Origin: Chara braunii
Taxonomy: Eukaryota > Streptophyta > Charophyceae > Charales > Characeae
Length of the DNA stretch: 50,318 bases
Assembly: GCA_003427395.1 (NCBI GenBank)
Contig: BFEA01000525.1
Coordinates: 569,439 to 619,756, forward strand
Direction: 5' to 3'
Below the pieces are notes generated by a model. It was given only the letters and a program-made list of their open reading frames with translations, was not told the origin of the DNA and did not search any database. The position numbers and the translations under genes are program-made. Below, in pieces: positions 23,028-32,360 of the stretch (within the stretch, counting starts at the first letter, position 1; every line of letters begins with the position of its first letter).

Positions 23028-23848
23028 GTCAAGCCGTCCAATCTTATGGAACCTGCCTGACTCAGTCATTGAGTACACACGAACAGGTTGCACAACTACT
23101 TTTCTCTTCCTTTTTGGGCATATGACTAAGCCGTTCATCTTAGAATAAGGCTCAACCGCCCCGAAGTGTTTAATATCCAAATTATATATACCTCTCTGAG
23201 CTTGGTGTTCAAACGCTGGGCATAGGACTGAGCCGTTCATCTTAGAACAAGGGTCAGCCTGCCTAGGGTTACCTTCAATTATACTCTTAGTTATACTCTC
23301 TTCATTTCATGATAAGCTATAGTCAGGCCGTCCAATCTTATGGAACCCATGCCTAACTAGCCTGTTCATAAATAGGATAGTATAAAATATAGCCAAAATT
23401 TAACCTTTCGGGTTCAAGCATGTGCGAGGCTTTGGGCCAGACCCTCCAATCTTATGGAACATATCTGGTCCTCTGCTAGGTTCGTTTCTCTCTGATCCAC
23501 TGCGTGCGGCATGAGTCCAAGGTCTTCCAATCTTATGGACATGCCTTGCCCTCAGCGAGAATTACTCCCTCAGAATGAGACAGGAAGGGGCTAAGTCGTC
23601 CAATCTTATGGACTTGCTCAGGTCTCCTCGATAAAAAACAAAAGAAACAGAACAAACCTCAATCAAACATGGCAATCAAACCCTCCAATCTTATGGTGTA
23701 GGTTCGGCCCCTGAAAAGTCAGCCACAGTCAAACCCTCACAATTCAGAGCAATCAGACCGTCCAATTTTATGGAACTAGTCTGACTCTCCATGCAATTCA
23801 AAAATAAACACAGCGGTCAGGCCCTCCAATCTTATGGAACATGCCTGA
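23028..23848. repeat. Hairpin array A: ten units with a constant ATCTTA loop
   Basis: Ten units begin near 23028, 23124, 23227, 23322, 23434, 23514, 23587, 23671, 23750 and 23815. Core TCCA-ATCTTA-TGGA (GTTC-ATCTTA-GAAC in units 2 and 3; unit 9 has ATTTTA). Flanking outer stems change in pairs: GTCAGGC/GCCTGAC (unit 10), TCAGAC/GTCTGA (unit 9), AACC/GGTT (unit 8), CAAGG/CCTTG (unit 6), CCAGA/TCTGG (unit 5). The 5' spacer is 2-3 nt and the 3' spacer usually 4-6 nt. It occupies the arm position held by the 66-bp array on the left. Confidence 0.88.
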
Positions 23849-24074
23849 CTCCATAGGACCCGTTCAATCTCAAGCAAAACCACCTTTCTCCCACCCTTCC
23901 CCCAGATGCAACCCCTTTCTGTTCACAATCTGCCTTCAGGCAATCAACAAACAAAAACTGAGATTGCAAAGGCGTTCCTTTACTTAGTCTGACTTATGTC
24001 CTGAAAGTCAAACTGAAGTTAAAGTAGGGATACATGCAGTATCCTCAATCAAAACACGCCAGGGGCAATACAGA

Positions 24075-24390
24075 TAGGGGCTATAATCTGGGTTTATAGA
24101 GGGAAGGCAACAATTACCTTTCAATTCCCTGCCTCCAGAACCTCGCCTAGGCTCCGGCAGAGCTCCCGCAATCGGTGGGTTGACTCCTCACAAAGCCGTG
24201 CTGCGGTCTTACGGGTTGCAATCCCGCCTGCCGCTTTCCTCTCATAACTAGACTAGATTTAGAGTAAAAAGGGTAGAGGTAGACGGTATTAGACTCTCAG
24301 ATCCAAGAGAGGTGCTCTCAGACTCGCGCGAGAGGGTCTTGATACCTTGAGTCGCCTGAGGGCCCCGCAATGGTAGCCAAGGAACAATCG
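24075..24390 (-). repeat. Conserved arm block (right copy)
   Basis: The minus strand reads CCTTGGCTACCATTG, GGGGCCCTCAGG, GCACCTCTCTTGG, CCACCGATTGC, GGAGCTCTGCC and GGAGGCAGGGAATTG, parallel to 11,660-12,010. Non-coding. Confidence 0.8.
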
Positions 24391-24432
24391 CTTGGTCAAC
24401 CTGAAGTCAAACCGCCCAACTTACCCTCCTGA

Positions 24433-24448
24433 CGAACCCTTCGGTTCG
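24433..24448. other. Perfect hairpin CGAACC-CTTC-GGTTCG
   Basis: Six-base-pair stem with a tetraloop inside the right arm, between the conserved block and array B. Function unknown. Confidence 0.6.
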
Positions 24449-24869
24449 AGCAATAGACCTTCTCTTTCTAACGTAATCTCTTCTCTAAGTCTCAACACCG
24501 CAATCAGCTTAGTCATACCGAAGTTAAACCACCGGCTGTTGACTCTTTGACAATACTCCTACGCAGCTAGGCCCATTGTTAACTACCTTCGCCACCTCGC
24601 AACACCCATGGGGGCTGGGTTGGCGGCCATAGGCGTGCTTGCCACCTCGCGACCTGCCTCCAGCCACTTAACCCAGTAGGACCAACAACACGCCAGCCGA
24701 ATGACTGGCCCTGCAGCCTTGCAGCTATAGGATTGCTGCATAGGCTGATGGGGCTAGAGCCACACCAATCATCTGATCAACAGGTGATACGTTCGCCACA
24801 CCAGTTAGCAGGCAGACCTGCACCCATACGAGGTAAGTTCTCAATTTTGCGGCTTCCCCCTTTACCACG

Positions 24870-26300
24870 AGAGCTTGTGTTCAAGCCGGGCGCCTGGCAG
24901 AAAGGACATCTCACCTGTGCAACCAACACACAGTACGCACAGTGCAACATAACATCGCGCAGCAAACGGCAGTTCGCACCGTCTTCGCAGCAGCCATTCG
25001 ATAAACAATAGTTCATCCAACCATAACCCGGCAAGGCAGGGAGACCCCCCCCCCCTCTTGCGAACTCGGTTGTTGCTGCGAATCAAGCAGCTTAGCCGCC
25101 CCCGCGTGAGCCTTCACCCTCGCCCTCCGCCTTCCTGCTACTCACGTGGCGGCACGACCCGCACCCTGGCTAACGGTAAGCTACCAACATCACGGCTTAC
25201 ACCCCGTCACCCCCGTCGGAGGGGTGAGCGAGCTCGAATGAACGTTCCGCTAGAACGTGGGTACGTACGCTGCTACCCATGCGTTCGTGTACGAAGGAAG
25301 AAGGGGGAGCTTTCAACTGCGAGGCAGGGCAACGCGCTGACCTATAGGTAAGTCTTCTCCCGCGCAGCTACCCTGCTACTTTCAGCGTCAGAGAAGTTCG
25401 AATGCATGTAACGCCCGAACGAGACTAGGTGCACCAACTCTTCGAAGTCTCCCTCCCCAGGCGCAGCCTCCTCTCTCCGCACCACCGAATCTATCCTCTG
25501 ACTTCAAAAACTAACTTCACCGTCATACTCGCAACGCCTTAAGACCCTGGATTAGCACCTTCCTTCGCCCGTTTTCGTCATGAAACGGGCGGGTTACCTC
25601 CTTTCTCACCCGCCATTTTGGCTTGTTGCCATAGCTCCGCACCCGGCTTTATTCTTTCTAACTTTCATCCCACTAACTTACTGCTAATGCTACTTCAAAG
25701 TCGGATTCGCCCGACGTTCGAACCCCAATCGGACTTCTCCGCTCGCTCGATTTCGTTATGAATCGAGTGAGAAAATCGCTCTCCCTCTTTCTACCATAGC
25801 CCGCTCGCAACTCCGTTCTATCCTACCTCCCCACCTATGAACCTATAGGCCAATCTAAACCTTCCCTCTAACTCGCCCTACTCCTAAACCCCATACCAGT
25901 ACTTTACCTCGCCCGAATCCGTCGAGAATCGGGCGAGATACAGCCGCTTCCCTTCTTCCCCGTTCTCCTCCCGCCATGACCCCGCGCACCGTCTCCTCTT
26001 CCTGCTAACTCTAAATCTGCTAATCTGACACTAAAACTAACACTACCACCTGAACCGCCCGGGGCCAAGGCCCCAGGATCGCGCCTCCTCCCTCTCGATT
26101 TCACCTACGATCGAGAGCACTCTGTCACCTCGACTGCGCCACCTCCCCTCCGCCATAGCTAGGCGCGGGAGTTCTTCCCACTATCTCCCTCCACACTCCA
26201 CCTTCTTTCAATCCACTTCCGCCATCGGATTCGCCCGGGGCTAAAACCCCGGGATCGCCCTTTTCCCCGTCCAAATCCGCCCTTCAACGGGTGAGCTACA
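24870..26300. repeat. Hairpin array B, right arm (~175-bp period)
   Basis: Hairpins centred near 25217, 25408, 25578, 25757, 25922, 26104 and about 26283, plus weaker ones at 24878 and 25082. Stems: CACCCC/GGGGTG, GTTCG/CGAAC, CGCCCGTTT/AAACGGGCG, CTCGCTCGATT/AATCGAGTGAG (11 bp, one wobble), CTCGCCCGA/TCGGGCGAG, CTCTCGAT/ATCGAGAG. Units 5 and 6 end with a second hairpin: GGGG/CCCC at 26061-26074 and CCCGGGG/CCCCGGG at 26234-26253. The spacer shares CGCCATAGCT. No real gene is visible. Confidence 0.8.
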
Positions 26301-26329
26301 GCGCTTTCTATCTCCCATAGCCATAGCTA

Positions 26330-26900
26330 CTCTGGGTGCACCTGGCACGATACCTCGTCCAGGTTCATTCAATTTTCACTCTCAACCCAGCGCTGCGCTG
26401 GCCCGCTGCCAACTGCCTGTTCGCTACTACTAGCGCAACCCCCGACGGTCGTTGTGGCCGGCCCTCTCTTTCTCCGCCTGCATCCGGCTCACTCGCTGCC
26501 ACCCCCGCTCCCTCGCGCCGCATGCACCTGCCGCAGCCTCCCGTCCAAGTTCATCTGCCCTCCTTGCTGCCTTACCGCCCGTTCCTCCTGCACTGTCGCC
26601 CGTTCCCTCACGCCCACTGCGCTATCCTATCCGCTACCGCCCGGCGCCGCCCGACTTTGTCCATGGCTGCCCAGCGCCCGGACCAATACTGCCCGCTGAA
26701 GGGCAGCCCGCTCGTCACCTCTGGGTACTGCGCTGTGCAGCGATGCCCGCTCAACAGACCCCGGCGCCGAGGCGCCCAGCTTCTGCCTTATTGTCTGGCC
26801 CTGGCCCCTTGGCTACTCTGCGCATGTACCCAGCGCGGGAACCCATCCGGGTTCATTCCCCGTTTTTACCACCCCGCCTGGGCTATCCCTCTCTCCCTTG
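26330..26900. repeat. Outer degenerate units of array B, C-rich
   Basis: The string (G/A)TG(C/T)ACC...(G/A)TCC(A/G)(A/G)GTTCAT recurs at about 26336, 26521 and 26824. The matching complement occurs once in the left arm at about 9400-9425. Stems such as CCTGG/CCAGG can form inside. The 210- and 151-codon frames here are Pro/Ala-rich by-products of C-rich repeats. Confidence 0.55.
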
Positions 26901-27239
26901 CTCGTAGCTCCGCCGCCCCATCCCACAGCCTCGTATACGTAAGCCGTTGGTCCCGAACCAACTGCTAACAGTCATAGGGAGAGGGGACCGGAGGGGAAGT
27001 AGAGTGACCGGCCCTTCAAAAAGTCTCGGTCCTAATGCTACCGGCTGACCCCTGGCTGGTTTCACCCACCTGCTGTAGCAGGTAGCGCACCTGCTGGTGG
27101 GTTCAGCTCCCACATGTTCCCACGTCGGAGGCTTGAGCACGGATATGGCTACTACGGGGTCCCCCGCAGTATTATGAAGGGGTAACTTCGGCGTAGTCAC
27201 GACAACAGTTCATAATCGAACCTCAGGCAACCCGCGAAT

Positions 27240-27459
27240 ACAATGCACCCCCGTGTGACTCTATATCAACCCCGATACTGCCTCCGAAACGGGACGCGAA
27301 CAGGGAGAAAGCTTAAACCAAAAATAACAGGAGGTATAAGAAAAATAATACAACGCACCCCCGTGCGACTCTATATCAACCCCGATACTGCCTCCGAAAC
27401 GGGACGCGAACAGGGAGAAAGCTAAAACCAAAAATAACAGGAGGTATAAGAAAAATAAA
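27240..27459. repeat. 110-bp tandem duplication
   Basis: Two adjacent 110-bp units (27240-27349, 27350-27459) beginning ACAAYGCACCCCCGTG and containing CGATACTGCCTCCGAAACG. Only three clear differences, so this is the youngest duplication in the window. Confidence 0.95.
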
Positions 27460-28612
27460 ACTTAATAAATAAAAAAACCAAAACCGGGAAAAAAGGGAGA
27501 GGGACTTCCAACACCTCGCCTCCCCCGTGGGTCGGGCCCGCCGCCGCGCCCATCAACAAAACCAAAAGGGATAGCCCCGTTGGGCCCTCAACCCCCCAGC
27601 TTTTGCTCCACGCTGCTCCGCTGCCAGTGCACCGACACCTTACTGACCTTGATCCCTGGACCTCCATATCGTCAACCCAATGCTATAACCTATAAGGCTA
27701 AGCCCAAGCCTAAGATTTATATCCGCGGAGCGCCATATAAGGCGGTACGGCGCCGCGCTCAGGGCCAAGGAAACTGGTCTGAGCCTCATCTCTGCCTACA
27801 ACCGTGCGCGCGGCCGCCCAGCGTCCGCGCCGACTTACCGAGCCGACTTACCGAGCCGTACCATGGCCGCCACTCGCGGCACTCCGCGTACCAAGCCCTA
27901 CCGCAGTCACACTGTCGCCTTCATCGCCACCGTCGAGGTCATCCTCCGTACGCGCGCGTAACTCAATCGAACGTACCAACAAAAGAAAAATATCCTTAAA
28001 TCCTAGTCTAATCAAGAGTAAATAAAAATAAAAATAAAGATAAAATAGAAACGAACCGACTGGGGCCCGCACCGGCTTTGTAATCAACGGTAGAAATGGA
28101 ATCACGCGCGCCTCAAACCTGCGCGCCCACACACTTCTTTGTTCTAGTCAACCATCCGGTCAGCCTCCACTACAGACGCAGCCGCGCCTCGCACAGTATA
28201 CTCAACTTTAAGCCAAACTCGTTTTTTTGTCATTTGCAAAAACCATGGCGGATATCCTTGTAAGGGTATTTGCACCGACAGCGCGACACGTCAGGGTGAC
28301 TCTCCCGTCATCTGGTGTGGCCTCTGAGCTGATCGGATGCGTGCCATGTGGCGCATTACCTATGGACCTCTAGGGAGGGTGAGATCAGTAAGGAGGGGTG
28401 TTGCTAGGTGTGTGTAGGGGTGTGTGACGTGGGGTGTAATACACAAAGAGGTGAGAATTGAGGGGCGTTGGCGATGGCGTGTTCGGGTGAATTGGGGGCT
28501 GATGCATGGCTTACTACTGTCCAAGTGAGGAGGGCGCGTGTAAGCCAGGTGGTGGCAAAGCTGTGATCGGCGGCTGCCGAAATGATTGTTCCGTCGTTCT
28601 CGTGGATCCTGA
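27460..28612. other. No recognisable gene
   Basis: AT-rich then mixed sequence. Frames at 27580-27999 and 27804-28025 overlap and have no motifs. Nothing supportable as a gene or element. Confidence 0.4.
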
Positions 28613-28852
28613 GTGAGCGGCACTGTTTACTGGAGACCACATGGGGGTTGGAGGAGGGGCCGCCCCCCCCATCTGCGTGCGTTTATAGACTGGCCACGAT
28701 TGGACGACTTTATGCAGCGGTACTACGAGGAGCTTGAGGAGGGGCAAGATCTTTGTGCTACGCTGGAGGACCGTTGCTATGATGATGACAACAACATCAC
28801 GGAAGACGCTAACAACATCAACCCTATCGCCGAAGAAGCTATCAACATCTAA
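28613..28852 (+). CDS. Hypothetical short ORF, low support
   Basis: Eighty codons. The second half is regular-looking and acidic (FIDWPRLDDFMQRYYEELEE, then DDDNN repeats) and could be a relic exon or element fragment. It runs into the CAA microsatellite region, where the frame is lost. No family recognised; equally likely to be chance. Confidence 0.2.
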   Translation: MSGTVYWRPHGGWRRGRPPHLRAFIDWPRLDDFMQRYYEELEEGQDLCATLEDRCYDDDNNITEDANNINPIAEEAINI

Positions 28853-28900
28853 AAGCAACGACAATCTCACCGTTGTCGCTCCCTTTGACGCCGTCAACAG

Positions 28901-28944
28901 CAACGACAACAACAACAACAACAACAACGATATCGGTAACAATG

Positions 28945-28985
<41 letters not shown>

Positions 28986-28993
28986 AATAATAA
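28901..28993. repeat. (CAA)n microsatellite
   Basis: Two CAA runs separated by CGATATCGGTAACAATG, ending in AATAATAATAA. Frames through it give long Asn/Thr/Gln or Val/Leu homopolymers and should not be read as proteins. Confidence 0.95.
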
Positions 28994-29315
28994 CGGCGAA
29001 GATGGTGATCTTCGTAAAGATGATCATGGCTTTCGCATCCAAGTCATCTAGGTCGCCAACAACGACGACAATATTGCTAACAACAATTGCAACATCGATT
29101 TGGACGGGGGCAATCGTAGGGTGCGGCAGGCTTCAACCATGATTCTTGCCATGTTTGGTGGAGGTAGGCCTCTTGGGGAGGGGATGAGTTTGTGCAAGTT
29201 CATGTGTATCTGGCGCTGCTCGTGCGGGCGAAATAGCACTGCGGCGCTTCCATGGGATCCGACTGGGAGGGTAGCAGGGTGGGGTAGAGGCCTGAATCTT
29301 CTTCCTTTCGATGTT

Positions 29316-29342
29316 TACAACAACAACAACAACAACAACACC
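29316..29342. repeat. (CAA)n microsatellite
   Basis: Short second CAA run about 330 bp downstream of the first. Confidence 0.9.
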
Positions 29343-29665
29343 AACGATAACAAAAACGACACCACTCACGAGGTGGTAAGTTCGATTGGGAATGGGCGAG
29401 TGGCGAGGAAGATTGGGTTGATTTACAAACGGGAAGGCTGGGTGTGGGCGCGAGGATTGGGGTGGTGGCGTGAGGGGGTGGGATAGCGAAAGCTAGATAG
29501 GTGGATCGCCACTTCCTGTTTTGGCCACGTGGCAATAGGACAACTGTGGTTCAATCAGGTCTTTGCTCATTGCCTTGCCAAGCGGAATTAGCGATTTTCA
29601 TTTCTGGCGTTTTTTTACAACTTAGGATTACGCTACGTGTCAGAGCAGGCGGTGCACTGAGGGTT

Positions 29666-29750
29666 GGCATCAGGGCTGCTTGTGTGATTGATTGGCGAGG
29701 CAGGCGGAGAAGCGACGATTGGCACCGGGGCCGCCTGTGTGATTGATTGG
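29666..29750. repeat. 55-bp imperfect tandem duplication
   Basis: GGCATCAGGGCTGCTTGTGT and GGCACCGGGGCCGCCTGTGT start at 29666 and 29721; both continue GATTGATTGG. Confidence 0.7.
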
Positions 29751-30202
29751 TGCCCTGCCACATTTTTGACGGATTAATTAGGTTAGCATGTGGCTGTTAA
29801 TCCGGGTAATCTGTGTAAACTGTGCCCCCCCACTTGAGTGGATTCGTGGATTATGGGGATCGTGGGGGGGATGCGGTGCAAGTAACCTTACATAATAGAG
29901 TGCAATGGTGGAACCAGACTTTTGTTCAAGGTTTTGCTATAATTGATTTTCCAAAGCCCCTATTCTGAATGCCCCTCCTCCCCGGGTGCTGCAAGAGCGA
30001 TTCTAAAGATGATGAGAGACTAGGGGTAAGATGTTCGACTGCGATGACCAGTTAATCCCCTCGGTTGAGGGCAATCAATGCTGCTCATCGAATTAATGAT
30101 GTGTGCCTGCGTGTTGATTCAGGTGTTCACTCATGTTTATAGTAGGATGGACACCTGGCACGGTTATATAACTCTTGTTTACAAAATGCCTTCCTAAAAT
30201 GT

Positions 30203-30353
30203 TGAGGGACGCTGGACCCGCTTTCCAGCAGGTGTTGCTCCCCACCAATAGATGGAGCCTGCCCGAGTATGCTAGAGGTGTTTGCTCTTATCAGCACCCC
30301 TAGCACTCACTCGGGTTGTTTCTTACAAATAAATAAATAAATAAATAAATAAA
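30203..30353 (+). mobile_element. LINE/retroposon 3' tail with strong terminal stem-loop
   Basis: Conserved tail (GAGGGACGCTGGACCCGC..., stem GCTGGA/TCCAGC), then a long stem-loop at 30262-30315: CCCGAGT/ACTCGGG, TGCTAG/CTAGCA, GGTG/CACC, 14-base loop. The 3' end is a short linker and (AAAT)n at 30325-30353 instead of plain A. Same architecture as the 5.53- and 12.37-kb copies with different stem sequence. No coding body is attached; the element upstream is not recognised. Confidence 0.75.
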
Positions 30354-30445
30354 AAGTTCGACGTTGTGCTTGATTGCACTTGCTTTGCTGGGTGAGATAC
30401 TTTGGCTTAGTTAGTTCATTTCTCTGTTTTTATCAGTAGACTGGG

Positions 30446-31506
30446 ATGAGTGGCAGTCTGGACCGGTGGTTTACCTCCTTGCTTCCCCATGGTGTCGTGC
30501 ACAATACATCGGTTGTTCCGTCCTTGGCATCTACGTTAGATGGTATGAGCATGTTAGGACTGTTAAGTGTCAGAGTGGGTACTTCTCCTAGGCTTTACCG
30601 GTGGCTGCACTCTTTTGGTGTATGTCATTACATTGTTTTGTTGTTGGTTAATGGGATGGCCACGGTTCAGGCTGCTGAGAAGGTTCTCATCAAAAACTTT
30701 TCTCCGATGTTTAATTATCGGAAAAAGATGTGAAGGAGAACGCCTTCGGAACGCCCTTGTAGAGCTAAGCGCAGGTACATGCTGTGTGTGAGATTGTTAA
30801 GTTGAGGCATCCACGTGAGTTGCGGCTGGATAGTCTTCTTCTATTTTTTCTACATACGGCATATACGGATGGGGATAGGGGTTTCTTGGTCGAGTTTCAG
30901 GCTGGGAACCTCTGGGCGGACACTTGGTCTGTTGTGAGACGATGTTTTGGGCTTACAACTGTGGACTGTGCAGGCGGAGTTTTTTCTCTTAAGCCACTAG
31001 TACACAGCCCCAGCCTTGCAGAAAGTTTTTGTTGCCACAAGCAAAACTCGGAGGCGCCGCACGGCCAGGCCCACCGTTGAAGAAAAAAAAAATTGGCGGC
31101 CTCCGAGGTGGTGCGAGTTTCGTGCTTACACCCGCGGGCCGATATGTGGTGTACTGGTGCTTTAAGGATCTAAAAAAAAAGCTGCAGCAGGGAGGTTTTT
31201 GGCACTCCATTCCCGGTGGTTTTTACCCCCATTGGCAGGACTGTATGTAAAGGCCAACTGGCTCTCTTGCTACGACAACCTTGGAGGAGGCGCCTTCTGA
31301 AATGTAAGTCTGTGGACTTATTGGTTACTAGGTGGCATCGAGGTATCTGCAGTTTCTCTGGTAAGGCTACTGGGGTTACCTTGCATGGGGTGATAGTCAG
31401 GGTCATCAAAGGTAAGGTCCGGATTGGTGTTCGACGTCGGATTTTGGTACAAATGGTCGCTGACCACTGCTTGAGTTCAGCTAAGGTTCATTCCTTTGTC
31501 CTGTAA
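30446..31506 (+). pseudogene. Penelope-like element relic, N-terminal part with GIY-YIG-like segment
   Basis: First frame (30446-30733): RWLHSFGVCHYIVLL, then AEKVLIKNFSPMFNYRKK. The E-x3-I-x2-F-x-P-x-x-N pattern resembles the C-terminal half of GIY-YIG nuclease domains; the GIY and YIG strands themselves are not visible. A frameshift leads to 30784-31080 (VKLRHPRELRLDSLLLFFLH, then FLVEFQAGNLWADTW) and 31216-31506. The chromovirus inserted 34 bp after that frame ends. An N-terminal GIY-YIG position would fit the Chlamys/Naiad-type Penelope-like elements described from green algae and invertebrates; this is inference from weak motifs. Confidence 0.4.
31047..31107. other. GC-rich hairpin within the Penelope-like relic
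   Basis: CTCGGAGGCGCC (31047-31058) pairs with GGCGGCCTCCGAG (31095-31107) with a single bulge. The loop contains an A9-10 run. Confidence 0.6.
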
Positions 31507-31534
31507 ATAGTTGCTGCTTCTTCGTTTACGAAGT

Positions 31535-31539
31535 CTGTT
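31535..31539. repeat. Chromovirus target-site duplication (5')
   Basis: CTGTT directly before the TG of the 5' LTR; the same five bases follow the CA of the 3' LTR (41864-41868). Confidence 0.92.
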
Positions 31540-31895
31540 TGCAGCGGGCCTCCATCTGCCCTAGCCTACAACCAGGGCCTATTTGGCTATTTGCCAGTCC
31601 GGCCTGTGAGACCAGGTCGTGGCCTGACCCCACAGGCCGTGTGCTTGTCCAGTCCTGCCCGGTACCACTGTCGGTACCAGGCCAGTCCTGTCGAGTCCAA
31701 TCAGTCAGTCCGCTGGGGGTATACCCCAGCTGTTGTCTGTTTTTCATCATTCTTCATTTTTGCATTGTTGGAGTACGTGCGGTGTCGAGTCTGCGTCGGA
31801 GGTGCGCTGTCCCTTCCAGCTCCATCTCCACTTCCTCCTTCCTCAACCCCTTCTTCTTTATCCTGTCGGACCGCCATCCCGGCGGGTCCGACACA
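31540..31895 (+). repeat. 5' LTR (356 bp)
   Basis: Begins TGCAGCGGGCC and ends ...GTCCGACACA. Against the 3' LTR I count about 18 substitutions plus one ~10-bp length difference. It contains the palindrome GGGGTATACCCC and ends in a stem-loop TCGGACC-GCC...GGC-GGTCCGA (31866-31891). Confidence 0.95.
31716..31727 (+). promoter_or_regulatory. Palindrome with TATA core in the LTR
   Basis: GGGGTATACCCC, preserved unchanged in the 3' LTR (41684-41695). A possible core promoter or protein-binding site; its role is inferred only from conservation between LTRs and position. Confidence 0.45.
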
Positions 31896-31896
31896 C

Positions 31897-31908
31897 TGGT
31901 ATCAGAGC
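31897..31908 (+). other. Primer-binding site
   Basis: TGGTATCAGAGC, one base after the 5' LTR. This is the usual plant LTR-retrotransposon site complementary to the 3' end of initiator tRNA-Met. Confidence 0.95.
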
Positions 31909-32222
31909 GGGAACGGTCCCTGCTCCCACCTGCCCTGGCCCCCCCACACTTAACAACGGGAAAAGGTGTAATCCCGATAGCGGGATTTTGAGGGCATTTC
32001 AGGGCCGTTTTCGGGAAAAAAGCAGCGAAAAACGGTGTTCGAAGACAGCGCCGTGGAGAGACAACACGTGGCGAAAAAGGAGACAGTGCTTCACGACGCG
32101 TGCGAACATGCACCAAGGCCAACGCCGCCGCACGCACGCGCGCACTACGCGCCCAGGCTGCCCCGCCCCGCCCTGCTCCCGGATATATATATTATCAAGA
32201 TCCAGGAGTGCTGCAGCTGCCA

Positions 32223-32286
32223 ACGTTTGAACCTGGGCAGCTGCTGCTCATGTGCTTGTGTGGCTAATGCCTTAACACACTGGCCA
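32223..32286 (-). promoter_or_regulatory. tRNA-like A/B boxes (retroposon head) in the chromovirus leader
   Basis: Minus strand: TGGCCAGTGTGTTAAGGC resembles the A-box region of Leu/Ser tRNAs; GGTTCAAACGT resembles a B box, start-to-start about 53 bp. No cloverleaf closes. Possibly the head of a SINE inserted in the leader; its 3' end is not identified. Confidence 0.4.
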
Positions 32287-32360
32287 CAGCCACAATATGG
32301 ATTAACAATGTGGCTGGTTGCTGCTGAAGAGGTGGCACAACAACCATTTACCCTCCCCCC

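Larger units (their letters stand above)
20880..26900 (-). repeat. Right arm of the giant inverted repeat (IRR)
   Basis: The minus strand of this segment is collinear with the left arm. From its 3' limit (20.89 kb, complement of GGTGGGCATATCC) it runs through the ~1.4-kb unique part (shared CATCATTGCGACTGCTTG, TCCGCGCGGTTTTATA and CTCAGCCCCCAAG, each with small changes), the GCTGCC array (22.36-22.71 kb), hairpin array A (23.03-23.85 kb), the ~320-bp block (24.08-24.39 kb) and hairpin array B (24.87-26.9 kb). No LINE interrupts this arm. The outer end is uncertain. Confidence 0.75.

Noticed and set aside
23028-23848. CRISPR array
   Set aside because: Repeats are imperfect, spacing varies from 65 to 112 bp, repeat words change in pairs, and the DNA is clearly nuclear eukaryotic.
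26336-26968. 210-codon Pro/Ala-rich gene and overlapping 151-codon frame
   Set aside because: Both lie in C-rich degenerate repeats of array B with several frames open at once and no domain.
27060-27110. tRNA-like sequence GCAGGTAGCGCACC...GGTTCAGCTCCC
   Set aside because: Box spacing is too short and no cloverleaf is possible.
28514-29042. Minus-strand frames of poly-Leu/Val and plus-strand frames of poly-Asn/Thr
   Set aside because: They are translations of the CAA microsatellite in different frames.
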